Source: Tritrichomonas musculus
Lineage: Eukaryota > Parabasalia > Tritrichomonadida > Tritrichomonadidae
Assembly: GCA_039105265.1 (NCBI GenBank)
Contig: JAPFFF010000013.1
Span: forward strand, 3,782,001 to 3,846,000
Direction: 5' to 3'
DNA: 64,000 bases
The notes beneath the pieces are model-generated. The model had not been told where the DNA came from. It saw nothing but the letters and a program-made list of their open reading frames with translations, and did no database searches. A program made the position numbers and the translations under genes. Positions 8,492 to 19,929 of this stretch are shown piece by piece (the stretch's first letter is position 1; each line of letters starts with the position of its first letter).

Positions 8492-11400
8492 ATGGGTGTT
8501 CCAGGCTTCTACAAATGGCTTGTTCAACGATATCCTCTAATAAGACGACGATTGAGTGATATACCTTGTCCCAAGATTGACAACTTATATATAGACTTTA
8601 ATTGCATAATTTATAATTCTCTTCAGAATGTAACATCTACCGAACCACCGTACACAATTTTATTCCAAGAAGTATGTCGTTTCCTTGATGTTCTTATTCA
8701 GTCTATTCGTCCCCAATGTTTAATATTTATTGCTGTTGATGGCCCAGCGCCATTTGCAAAATGTACTCAACAACGATCCCGCCGATTTGTTTCTGCACGC
8801 GATTATGTGCCAGGTGGCTTTGATACCACCCAAATATCTGTTGGTACAGAATTCATGGAATTATTACACGATTTTTTAACCCAATTTCTCCAAGAAAAGA
8901 CCAAAACCGACAAAATATGGGGCACCCCAGATGTCATTTACAGTTCCCATCGATCGCCAGGTGAAGGTGAGCACAAATTTTTCAATTTTATTCGCTCAAA
9001 CATTCAAAGCAAAAACATTACAGAAAACACGTCGCATTGCATCTACTCGCCAGACGCAGACCTCCTCTTTCTCGGCCTCCAGACACGGCAGCCGTACTTC
9101 TACATACTCAGGGAGTGGGACGGCTGGATCGGCCCCAACGAGCGCGTCGGAAACGGCAAACTAGACAAGCTCAAATTTTCAGATGTCCAATTCGAGCTCA
9201 TCAACTTGATGATCGCCCGAGAGTGCCTCCAACTGGACTACCCGAAGATTACTGACATCAACCGCATCATTGATGATTTTGCCGCCTTCTCCTTCCTGAT
9301 TGGAAACGACTTCATTCCGCACTTCCCGGACGTTGTCATTCAGTCCGGCCAGTTCACGAGCGTTGTGCAGACGTACCAGAACACGATCATGGGGAAGGGG
9401 TACCTGATCAACGACGAAGGGAAGATTGACAAAAAAGTGCTGAAAGAGTTGCTCACAAATTACGTGCTCGAATTCCACAACAACGACAGAAGCGGAACCA
9501 TCAAGTCCGACGGTGAGGCGCGAAAGTACCTCATGTCAAAGTACCCCGAGGAGTTCAAAATGGACCCCGACAATTTCGAAAGGGACCTCGCAAACGCAGT
9601 ACTCGACAGCTTCGACTGGGTCTTCGACTACTACACAAAAGGGTGCCAGTCGTGGAACTGGTGCTTCCCGTTCCCTTACCCGCCGCCATTGATAACCGTC
9701 GCAAAGTATTGTGAGGGCCACCGATCAACTTTTGAATTGGACAGACCACCTCTTCCTTTTGAGCAGCTCCTCAGCATCGAACCGCCGCAGAGCGCCGATC
9801 ATCTGCCAGCCGGGGTTCGCCAGCTGATGTTCCCTCCGTCGCCGATAGCGCACTTCTATCCGAAAACGTTTGAAATTGACCTCAACGGTCGTCGATTTGA
9901 GCATGAGGGAGTTGTCCTCATTCCGATGATAAAGATCGACGATATCCGCGAAGAGTTTCAAAAAGTGGCAAAGGATCTGACACCAGAAGAGGTCAAAAGA
10001 AACACCTTGATGAACGACTTGATCGTTAAGGACGGCCAGGTTTCTGACTATGATGAAAGCAAGCTTCTCCTGCTGAAGAAAAGAGCAGAAGACGATAGCA
10101 AACCGCCATTCTGGCCTTCTCTTTATGACGCTAACATTCAGTTCACTTACTCGAAGGCCAATTGCAAGATCAATTTGTTCGGAATGGCATCATTCTCAGC
10201 GTCAATCTTCATCCACTTCGCCGAAAAGGCATACGATATAAAACCGCCAAAAAAGGTCAACGAATTGAAGAACATCCTCAACAAGCCAATCCTCATCAAC
10301 TGGCCTTACTTGAAGCCGGCCCTTGTCTCAGCAGTCATCGACAGAGGCGGATTCGTCCTCCCTGAGGAAATCAAGGTGAACAAGAAGGAAGTCGAAAACA
10401 TTTTCAGCAACACAGAGAAGCTCTACAAACAGACCTATGCAATTGACTGCTCAGATGAAAATGTCATTCTTGCTGTTCATCCTGTATTGAAGACCTCAAT
10501 TGAGCAAAACCGTTTTCGGTTTGATTCAAACACGATTTTTGTCCCTTATCAATTCACAACATCAGTGCATAGTTCACCTTCATTTTTGACCTATTTTGAT
10601 CGTAAACAACCTCCTGAACTAACCGCTGGAATGACGGTTGTGGTCAAATCAGGTCAAAATCAAGGTCGAGTTGGAAAAGTTGTTTCTGTTGGGAACGATA
10701 AGAATGTAACAATTGAAATACTGAATGCTAAGAAATTTGACGGTTTTGACAAACTTTTCAATGACGAACAAGAACAGTGGGAGTCAATAAACGCCATTTC
10801 TGATGAGAACCAAATACCCATTGAAAAAGTTCAAAAATTGCTCTCATCAGTTGTCATACAGATCGGTGAAAGTAAGACATTCGATGTCGCTTTCACAGCC
10901 TACTCGAAAGGCAAAGTTCTCGACGGTTTCTGCCGCTCTTACAAGGAGAAGGACGGTGACGAAGAGAGGACGCATTATGAAGTGACCAAGGAGTTTGTCT
11001 CAAAAGTAAATGAATACATCAGTTCACCACTTCTATCGTTCCTTCTTGACTTGCTCAAGGACGACAAAGTGAAAAACATCGGATATCTTAACGCAAAGAA
11101 AATTTGGCCTGACGATGACTTCACTTCATCGAGCATGAAAACCGCCGAATTGACTCAATTCATGAAAGAGCAGCTGAACAAGAAATTCTTCCTGATAGAC
11201 GACTTCATCGACTCGATCTCGCAGACAACTCTCTCAAAAATCGAAGAAAAACTGATTCACTGCAGTGATGGTGAAATTGAAGGTCAAAAGGATGTCGTTG
11301 AAAATATCGATAACTTGATCTGGGCAGGAAAGCCAAAGGAGATCGAGCAGAAATGTGGAATCGGATCGAGAGTGATCAATCTGACAACAAGCGGACCGAT

Positions 11401-11563
11401 TCCGTTTGGAGCGGTTGGAACGGTTGTTCAATTTGACAGAAAGAACTTGATGTTCTCGGTTGTGCTCGATGACGAGTTCAAATATGGAAACAACCTCAGA
11501 AAGAGACTTAGAACAAACCGTGGCTACATCGCTCGGATTGATGACTTATTCTTTATTCAATGA
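8492..11563 (+). CDS. XRN1: 5'-3' exoribonuclease, XRN1 type
   Basis: The 1,023-residue protein begins MGVPGFYKWLVQRYP, the invariant start of XRN nucleases. Catalytic-site residues are present: D35 (NLYIDFNCII), D83 (VDGPAPFAK) with QQRSRRF, the acidic pair in SPGEGEHK (E158, E160), D188/D190 (YSPDADLLFLGLQ) and D273 (IGNDFIPHFP). XRN_N covers about residues 1-230, the middle helical region to about 450, and the C-terminal half has KOW/SH3-like segments (GMTVVVKSGQNQGRVGKVVS near 715, and RVINLTTSGPIPFGAVGTVV near 965), as in cytoplasmic XRN1 rather than nuclear XRN2/Rat1. It should degrade decapped 5'-monophosphate RNA in the cytoplasm. Base composition varies strongly inside the gene: codons from about 8,900 to 10,400 and 10,860 to 11,540 are C/G-ending, while the first 400 bases and 10,440-10,850 are AT-rich like the surroundings. 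The stop is TGA. Confidence 0.93.
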   Translation: MGVPGFYKWLVQRYPLIRRRLSDIPCPKIDNLYIDFNCIIYNSLQNVTSTEPPYTILFQEVCRFLDVLIQSIRPQCLIFIAVDGPAPFAKCTQQRSRRFVSARDYVPGGFDTTQISVGTEFMELLHDFLTQFLQEKTKTDKIWGTPDVIYSSHRSPGEGEHKFFNFIRSNIQSKNITENTSHCIYSPDADLLFLGLQTRQPYFYILREWDGWIGPNERVGNGKLDKLKFSDVQFELINLMIARECLQLDYPKITDINRIIDDFAAFSFLIGNDFIPHFPDVVIQSGQFTSVVQTYQNTIMGKGYLINDEGKIDKKVLKELLTNYVLEFHNNDRSGTIKSDGEARKYLMSKYPEEFKMDPDNFERDLANAVLDSFDWVFDYYTKGCQSWNWCFPFPYPPPLITVAKYCEGHRSTFELDRPPLPFEQLLSIEPPQSADHLPAGVRQLMFPPSPIAHFYPKTFEIDLNGRRFEHEGVVLIPMIKIDDIREEFQKVAKDLTPEEVKRNTLMNDLIVKDGQVSDYDESKLLLLKKRAEDDSKPPFWPSLYDANIQFTYSKANCKINLFGMASFSASIFIHFAEKAYDIKPPKKVNELKNILNKPILINWPYLKPALVSAVIDRGGFVLPEEIKVNKKEVENIFSNTEKLYKQTYAIDCSDENVILAVHPVLKTSIEQNRFRFDSNTIFVPYQFTTSVHSSPSFLTYFDRKQPPELTAGMTVVVKSGQNQGRVGKVVSVGNDKNVTIEILNAKKFDGFDKLFNDEQEQWESINAISDENQIPIEKVQKLLSSVVIQIGESKTFDVAFTAYSKGKVLDGFCRSYKEKDGDEERTHYEVTKEFVSKVNEYISSPLLSFLLDLLKDDKVKNIGYLNAKKIWPDDDFTSSSMKTAELTQFMKEQLNKKFFLIDDFIDSISQTTLSKIEEKLIHCSDGEIEGQKDVVENIDNLIWAGKPKEIEQKCGIGSRVINLTTSGPIPFGAVGTVVQFDRKNLMFSVVLDDEFKYGNNLRKRLRTNRGYIARIDDLFFIQ

Positions 11564-11668
11564 ATACAAATAAAGCTATAAAATTTTTTTATATATAAAG
11601 AAATTTTATTTTATCTTTGATTTTTTCTTTTTTAATTTTTTATGCTTTTTTGTAATGTAATTCCAGAG

Positions 11669-11707
<39 letters not shown>

Positions 11708-12469
11708 AATACTTTTAATTTATTCTCTTTGCTGTTTGAATGAATTATATGATCATTGAATTTTTTTCTTTTCAAATTCAATCATTAGTTTAGATACTTG
11801 GAAATATAGACACTTGAATATATTCATTTATAAAAACTGTTTCTCTAATGTCATAATTTTGACATTTCAATTATACAATTAGATATAGAATCTTACAAAA
11901 CATATGTAAAAATAATTTATAAATTTAATCACATGAGGAATGCTCATCACCATCGATATTTTTTTAACATGAAAACAATGAATTTGATTGTGAAAAAATA
12001 AAGTTACATATTTTTGCTATTTTTTCAATTAAAATTTTGTGAGAATTTTAACAACATCCTCTGAATTTAAACTTTTTGAATAAAATAAAGTGTATTTATA
12101 TGAAAAATTTGTGTATATTTTCTTTAACATCCTTTGATTTCTTTTTAGAAATAAAACTGTTCATCTTTCATCCTTTTTTGAATGTCTCTCTTTTTAAAAG
12201 ATCTTCAATATTAATGTTTAAACTTTTTGAAATAAACAATATATAATAACGATTTTATTGTTGATTATTTTTAATTCAAATTCTAGCCTTTTCCGATTTT
12301 TCTTCATTGTCTTTAAAATATTATATATATATACATTTTTTTAATTATGAGATTTATAAATAAATTTATTTTGTAGATTAAATAACTTAATAATATAAAA
12401 ATAAATAAATAAATATTATTATAAATGATTAAAATTAAAAGATATTTCTATATTAAAATATTGAATTAA
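11564..12469. other. AT-rich intergenic region with poly-T and ACTTTTTGAA copies
   Basis: No gene seen. It contains a run of 36 T (11671-11706) and two copies of ACTTTTTGAA (12071-12080 and 12222-12231) ahead of the copy nearest the protease gene. Confidence 0.6.
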
Positions 12470-12479
12470 ACTTTTTGAA
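12470..12479 (+). promoter_or_regulatory. ACTTTTTGAA motif upstream of the subtilisin gene
   Basis: Third and nearest of three copies in the 500 bases upstream, about 80 nt before the ATG. No clear Inr is present at this gene. Confidence 0.4.
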
Positions 12480-12559
12480 AATAAAACAATAACAGAATAA
12501 TTATTCTATTTAAAAATTGAAAGTAATTTTTCAATATTTATATATCAATCAAAATCTAA

Positions 12560-15500
12560 ATGTTTTGGCTATTACTTTTATTCTCAAAATGCAAACTTAA
12601 TGCATCGGATTCTTTTTCTTTTATGTCTCAATTAAAAAAAGGGGTTCAACTTATTAAACCTGAAAAATATTTAAATAATAATAATATATATTCGACATCA
12701 AATAGCAATTCCTTTAAAAACAAAAAAGAAGAAGATTCACAAAAAGAATGGTACTATGTTCATTTATTAACTCAAAACATTTCTAGTGTATTTAATCTAA
12801 TAAAGGTAGAGAGAAAAAAAGAAATCATTAAAAACACTTTCTCTCTATTCTTATCCACAAAACAGCTTGAACAAATATCTAATATAGCACTTGTTAAGAA
12901 GATTAATCCTGAAGATAAATATCATGAAGAGAATAAGTCATTTAAAGAAACTAGTCATTTTGTTATTACCGCAGTACCTCATTTTCAACTACCATCAACA
13001 GAATATTATAAAATAGAAAAAAGATATAATATTGATTCTTATCAAATTCGAATTGATGAGAAAGACTTAACAAAGAAAAAGAAGATTATCGACGAACTTT
13101 CATTAATTCCAGAAATTAAGTCAATCATTGCCCATGAGAAGCCCACAATTCAGAATTCATTTGCGACCGGATTTACTCAGAAAAACAACTTCAATTTTTC
13201 AGTGCAAGGTCAAAATATTTTGACCATAGACCGTTATCTTAACAACAATGGTCTTAATGGCGAAGAGCAAATTGTCACAGTCATGGACACTCCTCTTGAT
13301 TATTACCATTCAATGTTTCGCGATGATAACACTCAATTTGAATTGAACAAGTTCATGCCAAACCACCGCAAGATTGTCTATTATGGCTTTGACGGCAGTT
13401 TAGATGATCTTAAGTTGAGAATGTCTGACAGTGAGCACGGCACGCATGTCTGTGGAACTGTTGCTGGTAAAAATGATTGTCCGAATGACAAATTTGGACT
13501 CAATCATTATAACGGCCAAGCTCCTGAAGCTAAAATTTTATATGCTGGCCATTTCAACCAAGTTGATTCTGATTTTCTTGCAGAACTGATGAAAAAGCAT
13601 GGTTCTACTATATCGTCGAACAGTTGGGGCTCGACTGGCTTTGATATCAATATGCATTACTATTACGGCGAACTTGCATACAAGAATCCCGAGGCTGTTT
13701 TTATTTTCGCTGCTTGTAACGACTACGACAAATTGGGAGGCAACTTTAGTGTCGGTGATCCTTCTGGCTCAAAGAACGTATTGTGTGTTGGCGCAATCAG
13801 TGATTTTTATGTTTACAAACCGAGAAGATTCATGATGAAAAGTCTGAATAATCCCGATTATTCTGTCATTTTCGAAGACGCATCATCGCGTAATGACGAC
13901 CTCTTTTTTGCTGGCAATGCTAGTTCTGAGAATTTCGGTGTCATTGACATGTCGAAAGGAAATCAATGCAAGGAAATATACAAATACAAAATCACTCTTT
14001 TGTATGGAGAATATTCTAATTGGGTCACTAATTGTCTTATGTTTTCTGGCTCCCATATGTTGTATTTAAATGACGAACAAAAAGTTAAAGAGATCATCAA
14101 AATGGGAGGTCCTGTCTACTTCCAACGCATCTTTGATATTGATGAAAATAAGACAATTGAACGTGCTACTTATTCATCAACTGGACCAACAAATAACGGC
14201 TTATTGAAACCAGATGTAATGGCTCCAGGAACGAGTATTGGTAGTGCAAAATCTAAATTAAATAGTGACCATTCACACGGTTGTCTTGAAAATCTTTCTG
14301 ATGATTACGTTATGATGGATGGAACTTCAATGGCAACACCAAATATTGCTGGTGGAATGGCTCTTGTTCATCAATACTTTTCTTCTGGAAGATGGATTGA
14401 AAAAGTTGATTTGAATGGTGCAACTTCTCGTGCACTTATGATCAATTCGTGCACACATCCATTTAAATCAAAGATACCAGATATTACATTTGGTCATGGC
14501 GTTGTTGATCTTTCAACAATTCTTCCAATTGAGAAAGATTTTGGTGTTCGAATCACTCATCAAAAAGCAAACCAAAAAAATACTGTTTCTAATAATGGAC
14601 ATGTAACAGCGACTCTTAAAGTCAACAAAGCTTTAAGTAAGAATAAACTTCAAATTACTCTTTCTTATCTTGATCCTTTACTTGATATCGAGTCGTTGAT
14701 TCCAATCACTCGTGATCTTGACATGATTATCGTTTCGCCGAGTAAAAAAGTTTACATCGGTGACCATCTCGACTCAAAAGACACTCAGCACGCTTCAACA
14801 AACGAAAAAGTAATCATTGATGAGAGTGATGTTGAAGAAGGTGAATATATAATTCACATTTACGGTGGTGCTTTTGTTGATGGCGAAAGTGATACAAGAC
14901 AAGAATTCTCAGTTGTTGCCACTGGTCCTATTGAAAACGGTTATTTAGAATTTGATGATTCTAATAAGTGTCCTTGTGACAAATGTGATCCAAAACGTCC
15001 AGGTTTCTGTCTTTGTGATGGAAACCAAAATATTGGTCAAACTTGTCAAGTGAAAATTGAGACAATTAAGAAAATTAATAAAGGATCATTCACCGTTGGA
15101 CCGTTAGAAATTAAAAGAGTTCGTTTTGCTAGTAAGAAAAAGGTTTTGTCTCTTAAATCACAATCAGTGAAGCCAGGAAGAGGTGCTACGATTTGGGTGA
15201 GCGAAAAGTGCCACATGTCACTTGGTGAATATGAAATAAATGGCGAAACTGGAGTCCAATCAAAATTGGAGAAAATTACTAACATTAGCTTCAATTCAAA
15301 AGAAATTTGTGTAGCCATTTTCAACATTAATGATCGAGCAACAACTTACGATATTGAAGTGTTCCAGGACGAAAATGATACCGAAGATGGTGACGATGAT
15401 GATGATGACAATACCAAAGATAAAAAAGAAAAAGAAGATAAGACAGTAAGAATAGTTTTGTTACTTGTTATCGGCGTTGTAGTTGCTGCTTTAATAACAT

Positions 15501-15616
15501 TAGCAATTCTTATTACAATTTGCTGTATACAAGGTGGTTTGTGCGGTTGCTGCATAAGAAATAATTATGACAGAAGCCTTCTGAATTCAGACCTTGCGGC
15601 AAGCATAACTGAGTAA
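12560..15616 (+). CDS. Membrane-anchored subtilisin-like serine protease (S8)
   Basis: The 1,018 residues start with a short hydrophobic signal segment (MFWLLLLFS). The S8 catalytic set is complete: Asp243 in VTVMDTPLD, His293 in SEHGTHVCGT, Asn387 of the oxyanion hole in AACND, and Ser590 in DGTSMATPNIAGG. Residues 20-200 are a probable pro-region, and about 240 residues between Asn387 and Ser590 include a large insert typical of long S8 members. Behind the catalytic domain is a beta-rich region to about 790, a Cys-rich segment (CPCDKCDPKRPGFCLC), an acidic linker (DDDDDNTKDKKEKED) and one transmembrane helix (VLLLVIGVVVAALITLAILI) followed by CCIQGGLCGCC and a 20-residue tail. It is therefore a type I surface or vesicle protease; T. 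vaginalis has a comparable family (TvSUB1). The stop falls in TAAA. Confidence 0.92.
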   Translation: MFWLLLLFSKCKLNASDSFSFMSQLKKGVQLIKPEKYLNNNNIYSTSNSNSFKNKKEEDSQKEWYYVHLLTQNISSVFNLIKVERKKEIIKNTFSLFLSTKQLEQISNIALVKKINPEDKYHEENKSFKETSHFVITAVPHFQLPSTEYYKIEKRYNIDSYQIRIDEKDLTKKKKIIDELSLIPEIKSIIAHEKPTIQNSFATGFTQKNNFNFSVQGQNILTIDRYLNNNGLNGEEQIVTVMDTPLDYYHSMFRDDNTQFELNKFMPNHRKIVYYGFDGSLDDLKLRMSDSEHGTHVCGTVAGKNDCPNDKFGLNHYNGQAPEAKILYAGHFNQVDSDFLAELMKKHGSTISSNSWGSTGFDINMHYYYGELAYKNPEAVFIFAACNDYDKLGGNFSVGDPSGSKNVLCVGAISDFYVYKPRRFMMKSLNNPDYSVIFEDASSRNDDLFFAGNASSENFGVIDMSKGNQCKEIYKYKITLLYGEYSNWVTNCLMFSGSHMLYLNDEQKVKEIIKMGGPVYFQRIFDIDENKTIERATYSSTGPTNNGLLKPDVMAPGTSIGSAKSKLNSDHSHGCLENLSDDYVMMDGTSMATPNIAGGMALVHQYFSSGRWIEKVDLNGATSRALMINSCTHPFKSKIPDITFGHGVVDLSTILPIEKDFGVRITHQKANQKNTVSNNGHVTATLKVNKALSKNKLQITLSYLDPLLDIESLIPITRDLDMIIVSPSKKVYIGDHLDSKDTQHASTNEKVIIDESDVEEGEYIIHIYGGAFVDGESDTRQEFSVVATGPIENGYLEFDDSNKCPCDKCDPKRPGFCLCDGNQNIGQTCQVKIETIKKINKGSFTVGPLEIKRVRFASKKKVLSLKSQSVKPGRGATIWVSEKCHMSLGEYEINGETGVQSKLEKITNISFNSKEICVAIFNINDRATTYDIEVFQDENDTEDGDDDDDDNTKDKKEKEDKTVRIVLLLVIGVVVAALITLAILITICCIQGGLCGCCIRNNYDRSLLNSDLAASITE

Positions 15617-15778
15617 ACACTTTAAAAAAAAAAAATTCTATTAAAATATTTATCTTTAATATAGACTTATCAAAATTATTTTTAATTTTAAAATTCAAAC
15701 GATATTTTGCATTAAATGTATTTATTAAAAAAAAAAAATACGAATAATTTAATTATATCGAGTTTTTTGAGATAATAG

Positions 15779-15957
15779 CTTTTTGGCCAAAAAGAATTAC
15801 ATTTGCAAAAAAGTTGTCATCTTTTGAAAAATTACGAGTTTTCGGAAAAACTCGAATTCCTTTCAATTAACACTTTTTGAATAACTTTTTTCTCATAAAA
15901 AGTTATTGACATTATTTTGCTAGTCATTTTTATTCAAAAAGTGGTTTCATTGAAAGA
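15779..15957. repeat. Cluster of palindromes and nested inverted repeats
   Basis: Three structures lie together: the perfect palindrome CTTTTTGGCCAAAAAG (15779-15794); the hairpin CGAGTTTTCGGAAAAACTCG (15835-15854); and an inverted repeat whose arms CTTTCAATTAACACTTTTTG... (from about 15859) and ...CAAAAAGTGGTTTCATTGAAAG (to about 15957) pair over some 25 bp, with an inner AACTTTTTTCTCATAAAAAGTT. They may belong to one MITE-like element. The arms contain the ACTTTTTGAAT sequence. Confidence 0.6.
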
Positions 15958-16857
15958 AATTAAATTTTTTCACAAAAAAATTTATTTTGTTTCAATTGGC
16001 AATTTTTTTGAAATATTTTTTTTATTGATTACAAAAAGTATTTGTCATTTAAATAAAGACCCCTGATATTTTGGTTTTTGTGATAAAATGAATTTTTTTT
16101 TTATGTATTTGTTTACTAAACAAAAGTTAATTTAACCATATTGTCAATAAATGCATTGTTAAAGAGATATTTAAATGATTATTTAAAAAGTATTTTGTTT
16201 CCTCATATTTCCTATATTATCATACTTATATAAGATATTAGCACTGTTATAAATAATACTTGTTTATTTATTTTTAATATATTAGGAATTTAAAAATGAA
16301 AATAACTAAAAATTTGATGTATATTAATTAAAAATATAATAGATTTATATAAAATTATATATTAAAAAAAGCTATACATATTTACTAATTATGATATATT
16401 TATTAATATAAAAATATTTCAAATCTAAAAAATCACCATATACAAAACAACTCGTTTTTCTAACCAGAAATGCTCAAATATTCAATTAAATTTCTGATTA
16501 TTATTTTATAAAAATTAATAAAAAAAAATGTTAGTTATCAATTTTAAATTAACCAATTTTCAACATAAAATTTAATTGAATCTATATTATCATGACATAT
16601 TAATGATTTTATATTTATTTGCTTTTTTATTAAACATTATAAAAAGATATTGCATTAAATAAAACAAAATTTATTTTATTATTTTAGAAAAGATCATAAT
16701 TTAAGATAATATTGGAAGAACTAAAATCATTTAATTTGCCAAAATAATTAAAATTCTTTTATTTATTGAATTCATATTTATTCCATTTATTTTGAAATAA
16801 TAAATCAGAACTCTAGATGTGTTAATTTATCAGGTCAAAAAAAATGAGCTTAATACA
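15958..16857. other. AT-rich intergenic region
   Basis: No gene, RNA or repeat that I can name. Base composition is extremely AT-rich until about 16,830, where it changes abruptly at the edge of the next fragment. Confidence 0.5.
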
Positions 16858-18928
16858 GGGGGAGCGATGGATATTGAAATTCGCTAAAACAATTACGTAA
16901 CTTTATATGGTTTTACTGGGTCCGAACAACGTTCAACAGTTCAGAACCAATTCGAAACATATCGCCGGTATATTGAACCCCACTAACTGAAAACCACTAT
17001 GAAAATAATTGGAAACGTTAGAGATACCCATATAAGTCCGATAGTTCGATAAAATCGTTAACCACGTCTGGAAAGTCCATCACAAACGATAATCATATAC
17101 TAAAAATAATAGAGAGATCACATTAATAGCCATCGCTCCCCTTAACTATACTACTTTGATTTTGCCACCCTATAGAAATTATTATTATAGTTCAACCGAT
17201 ATTGATATGCAACTGAAAACCCTATTAACTAACTCGCTAACGAATTAATCTGTAAACGATATCACTAACGAAATACATTAAATGAACTCATTATGGAATT
17301 ATCTGTAAACGAACTCACTAACGAGTCATTGAATACGAATCAATAACGATAATATGTATGAACCATCTATAATCAATCAGAATCACTCGTGAATCACTTC
17401 AAAAGTTAGGAGGGGAGTTCTAACACGATATGTACCACTTTTAGTAACCAAGCGTTTTTATGGTCGATGATGATGACTTTGCTGACGATGAAGAGTAAAT
17501 GATGTTTATTTTTGGTTTCACTTAAATGAATTATAGAAGGGATAACACAGATGATGAACACATTCCGTTACCAATCGAAACGGTTTATAACTCTAATGTT
17601 GATGCATTAAGAACTACTAAGAAATACGAGAATGGAACTAAAATAGATCATCGCGGTAATGAACACTTTAATCGTCTTTACTTTAAATATCCGCCTGAAT
17701 GGAAAACATCAAATGTTGGAGAGAAAATTAATGGTGTCCGTAAGATGTCGATTCATTGGAGAGATGGTATGTTAAATCTTATGTTATACATTGATCAAAT
17801 GATGTCGAAATTATCAAAGAAATTAAAAAGAATAATAGTTATTTAAAATTCGTTTCACCGCAGAATGAGACATACAATAAACGATATTATATTGACTTCA
17901 TGATTACATCTCTTGATGACATTACTGGTGATATTCACTCGATTTATAAGAAATTATATCAATACGAGAATATTGAAAATTGAATTGAATTGAGTGGAAA
18001 AACAAGTGAAGATCCAGAACCATTGGATCGTGGTGATTGGTTCGATTTGTATACAGCTAATTTCTTTAACATTGGTCTCAGTGTTTACAAAAATGATTTG
18101 AATTACGTGAATAAATTTCATAGAAGACTCGAACTCAAGAATATTATGACAGATTTACAATGCGAAGTGGATGCGTCATTTGCGACACAATCGAATCATA
18201 ATATCATAGGTAAGACAAATGTAATATTCTGTCCAATTAAGTACTATAAACTGAATGACAATGATGAAACGTTTTGGATCGAATTCTACGATAGAGATGA
18301 TTTAAATGTTCCGGTATCATTTAACGATAATGTCACATTCGTGATGGACATGGTGTTCTTACAAAACCGTAAACTGTTATACTCTTAATCCGCTATAAAT
18401 GAGTTTCGTAGAAACCTTTGCAAAGCAAAGTCGAATCAAGTTCAAGACCATTGATGAAGTTTATTCTAAGTATCCGACCAATACATTATCGAAATTCAAG
18501 AGAATCGCTAATAGATATGGTTTCATGGATGATGAAGCTAAAGACTATTATCAAAACAAAGTCGTTCACGATCAACATATTCCGCCACCAAAGTTCATGC
18601 ATATCTATTCGAAGATTCAACATGCGTTTCAAATGGATACGTTAATTGGTGACCCAGACTACTTGATTTACCATAAGATAACGTTGCATAATCTTTCATA
18701 CTACCAAAATTAATTTCTACATTACCAGTTATAGTGTAAACATTAATACAGTCATTTCTACCATAAATATTATTAATACATTCATTAACTTCCATCCCGT
18801 GTTTCGAAACTTTGAAATTAATAAACTTTGTTTTTTAATTTTCGCGTGTAAACTCACGGTTTATAAGAATTTATTTCAAATATTGAATGATTTATTTTTG
18901 ACACGAAAAAATTAAAATACAAAGTTTA
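16858..18928. mobile_element. Broken fragment of a large virus-like (Maverick/Polinton-like?) element
   Basis: Between about 16,850 and 18,720 the base composition and codon use differ from the flanks. Parts seen: a 12-bp perfect inverted repeat (GGGGAGCGATGG at 16859-16870, its complement at 17130-17141); short direct motifs around CTAACGA at 17220-17340; plus-strand coding remains between 17,526 and 18,713 of families I do not recognise; an overlapping minus-strand frame to 18,795; and a 28-bp-arm inverted repeat (18822-18849 and 18901-18928). The coding remains would fit structural genes of a Maverick, an element class known to be abundant in trichomonads, but no polymerase, integrase, ATPase or protease is present. 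The fragment is broken, with perhaps one or two breaks in coding parts and most of the element missing. Age: moderate, since frames are still readable. Confidence 0.4.
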
Positions 18929-19920
18929 ATGATTCTGACATTTTATATGATTGTCATAGAGGTTTTAATGCGTTTGTTATCGAATTCATTAGGCTTGAAC
19001 AAGATTGCGTTGGTCTCGAAAAAAGTGTATGATTGATTATTTTTGCTTTTACAAATAATAAATTCACAGATATTTGGAGATAATATGATTGAAAATAAAA
19101 ATCAAAACTCTTCCGACAGTACTTCTTTATCTTGTCTTTGATACATAAGAGAAATATTTTTATTTCAATAAGTATGCTAGATCAAAAAAATTGTGATGAT
19201 CATTTGGCTTTAAAAATCACTTTTATCAACTATTAAATGTATATCCATTAGAAATATCAATTTTTTTGTTTAATTATTCTTTAAAAAATATTTTTAAATT
19301 AAAATCTATTAGTTTTTTTTTTATTTTTTCATTTTTCATATTTATACATATCAAATAATATTAATAAGAAATATTTAAAACAATTGCTTATTACTTTATT
19401 AAGATATTGTAATTTTATTTCATTTATAAAATAGTATAATGTATTGAAAAATAATTATATTCTCAGAATTTTTATGAGAATTGCTCAAAAAAACGTGTTA
19501 ATATTTGTATATTATACCACAAATAATTGTGTGAGTTTCATTGAAAAACGATTAATCCTTCAGAAATATATTCTTTTTTTATATAAACAAATATGTAATA
19601 TATTTCATATTTTTTATTTTATATATGTACCAAATATATTACCCAATTTATTTTAATTGCATGATCAAATGAATAAATATTGAAAAATAATAACTTTTTT
19701 TAAAATAGAATTTGTTGAGTCTATTATTTTTATTATTTTACAAGAAATTATGAATCACCCTGATCTCGCTTAAAATGGTAATTTTTAAAAAATTTACGGT
19801 TAACTTTAATTTTTCATTTTTGTTAACCAATTTTATAATTATATTTGGTTAAGTTTTTTAATTAGGTTAACCAATTATACGGTTTTTGTAATGGCCAAAA
19901 AAAATTATTAATCTATCTAT
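18929..19920. other. AT-rich region without recognised genes
   Basis: No convincing gene. Near 19,790-19,890 the motif GGTTAAC recurs with inverted copies (GTTAACCAA and TTGGTTAAG), suggesting a weak hairpin. Confidence 0.4.
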
Positions 19921-19929
19921 ATTAGCTTT

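Noticed and set aside
8931-11431. Several 60-99 codon frames overlapping XRN1 in other phases and on the other strand
   Set aside because: They are shadows favoured by the higher GC content of that gene and show no family features.
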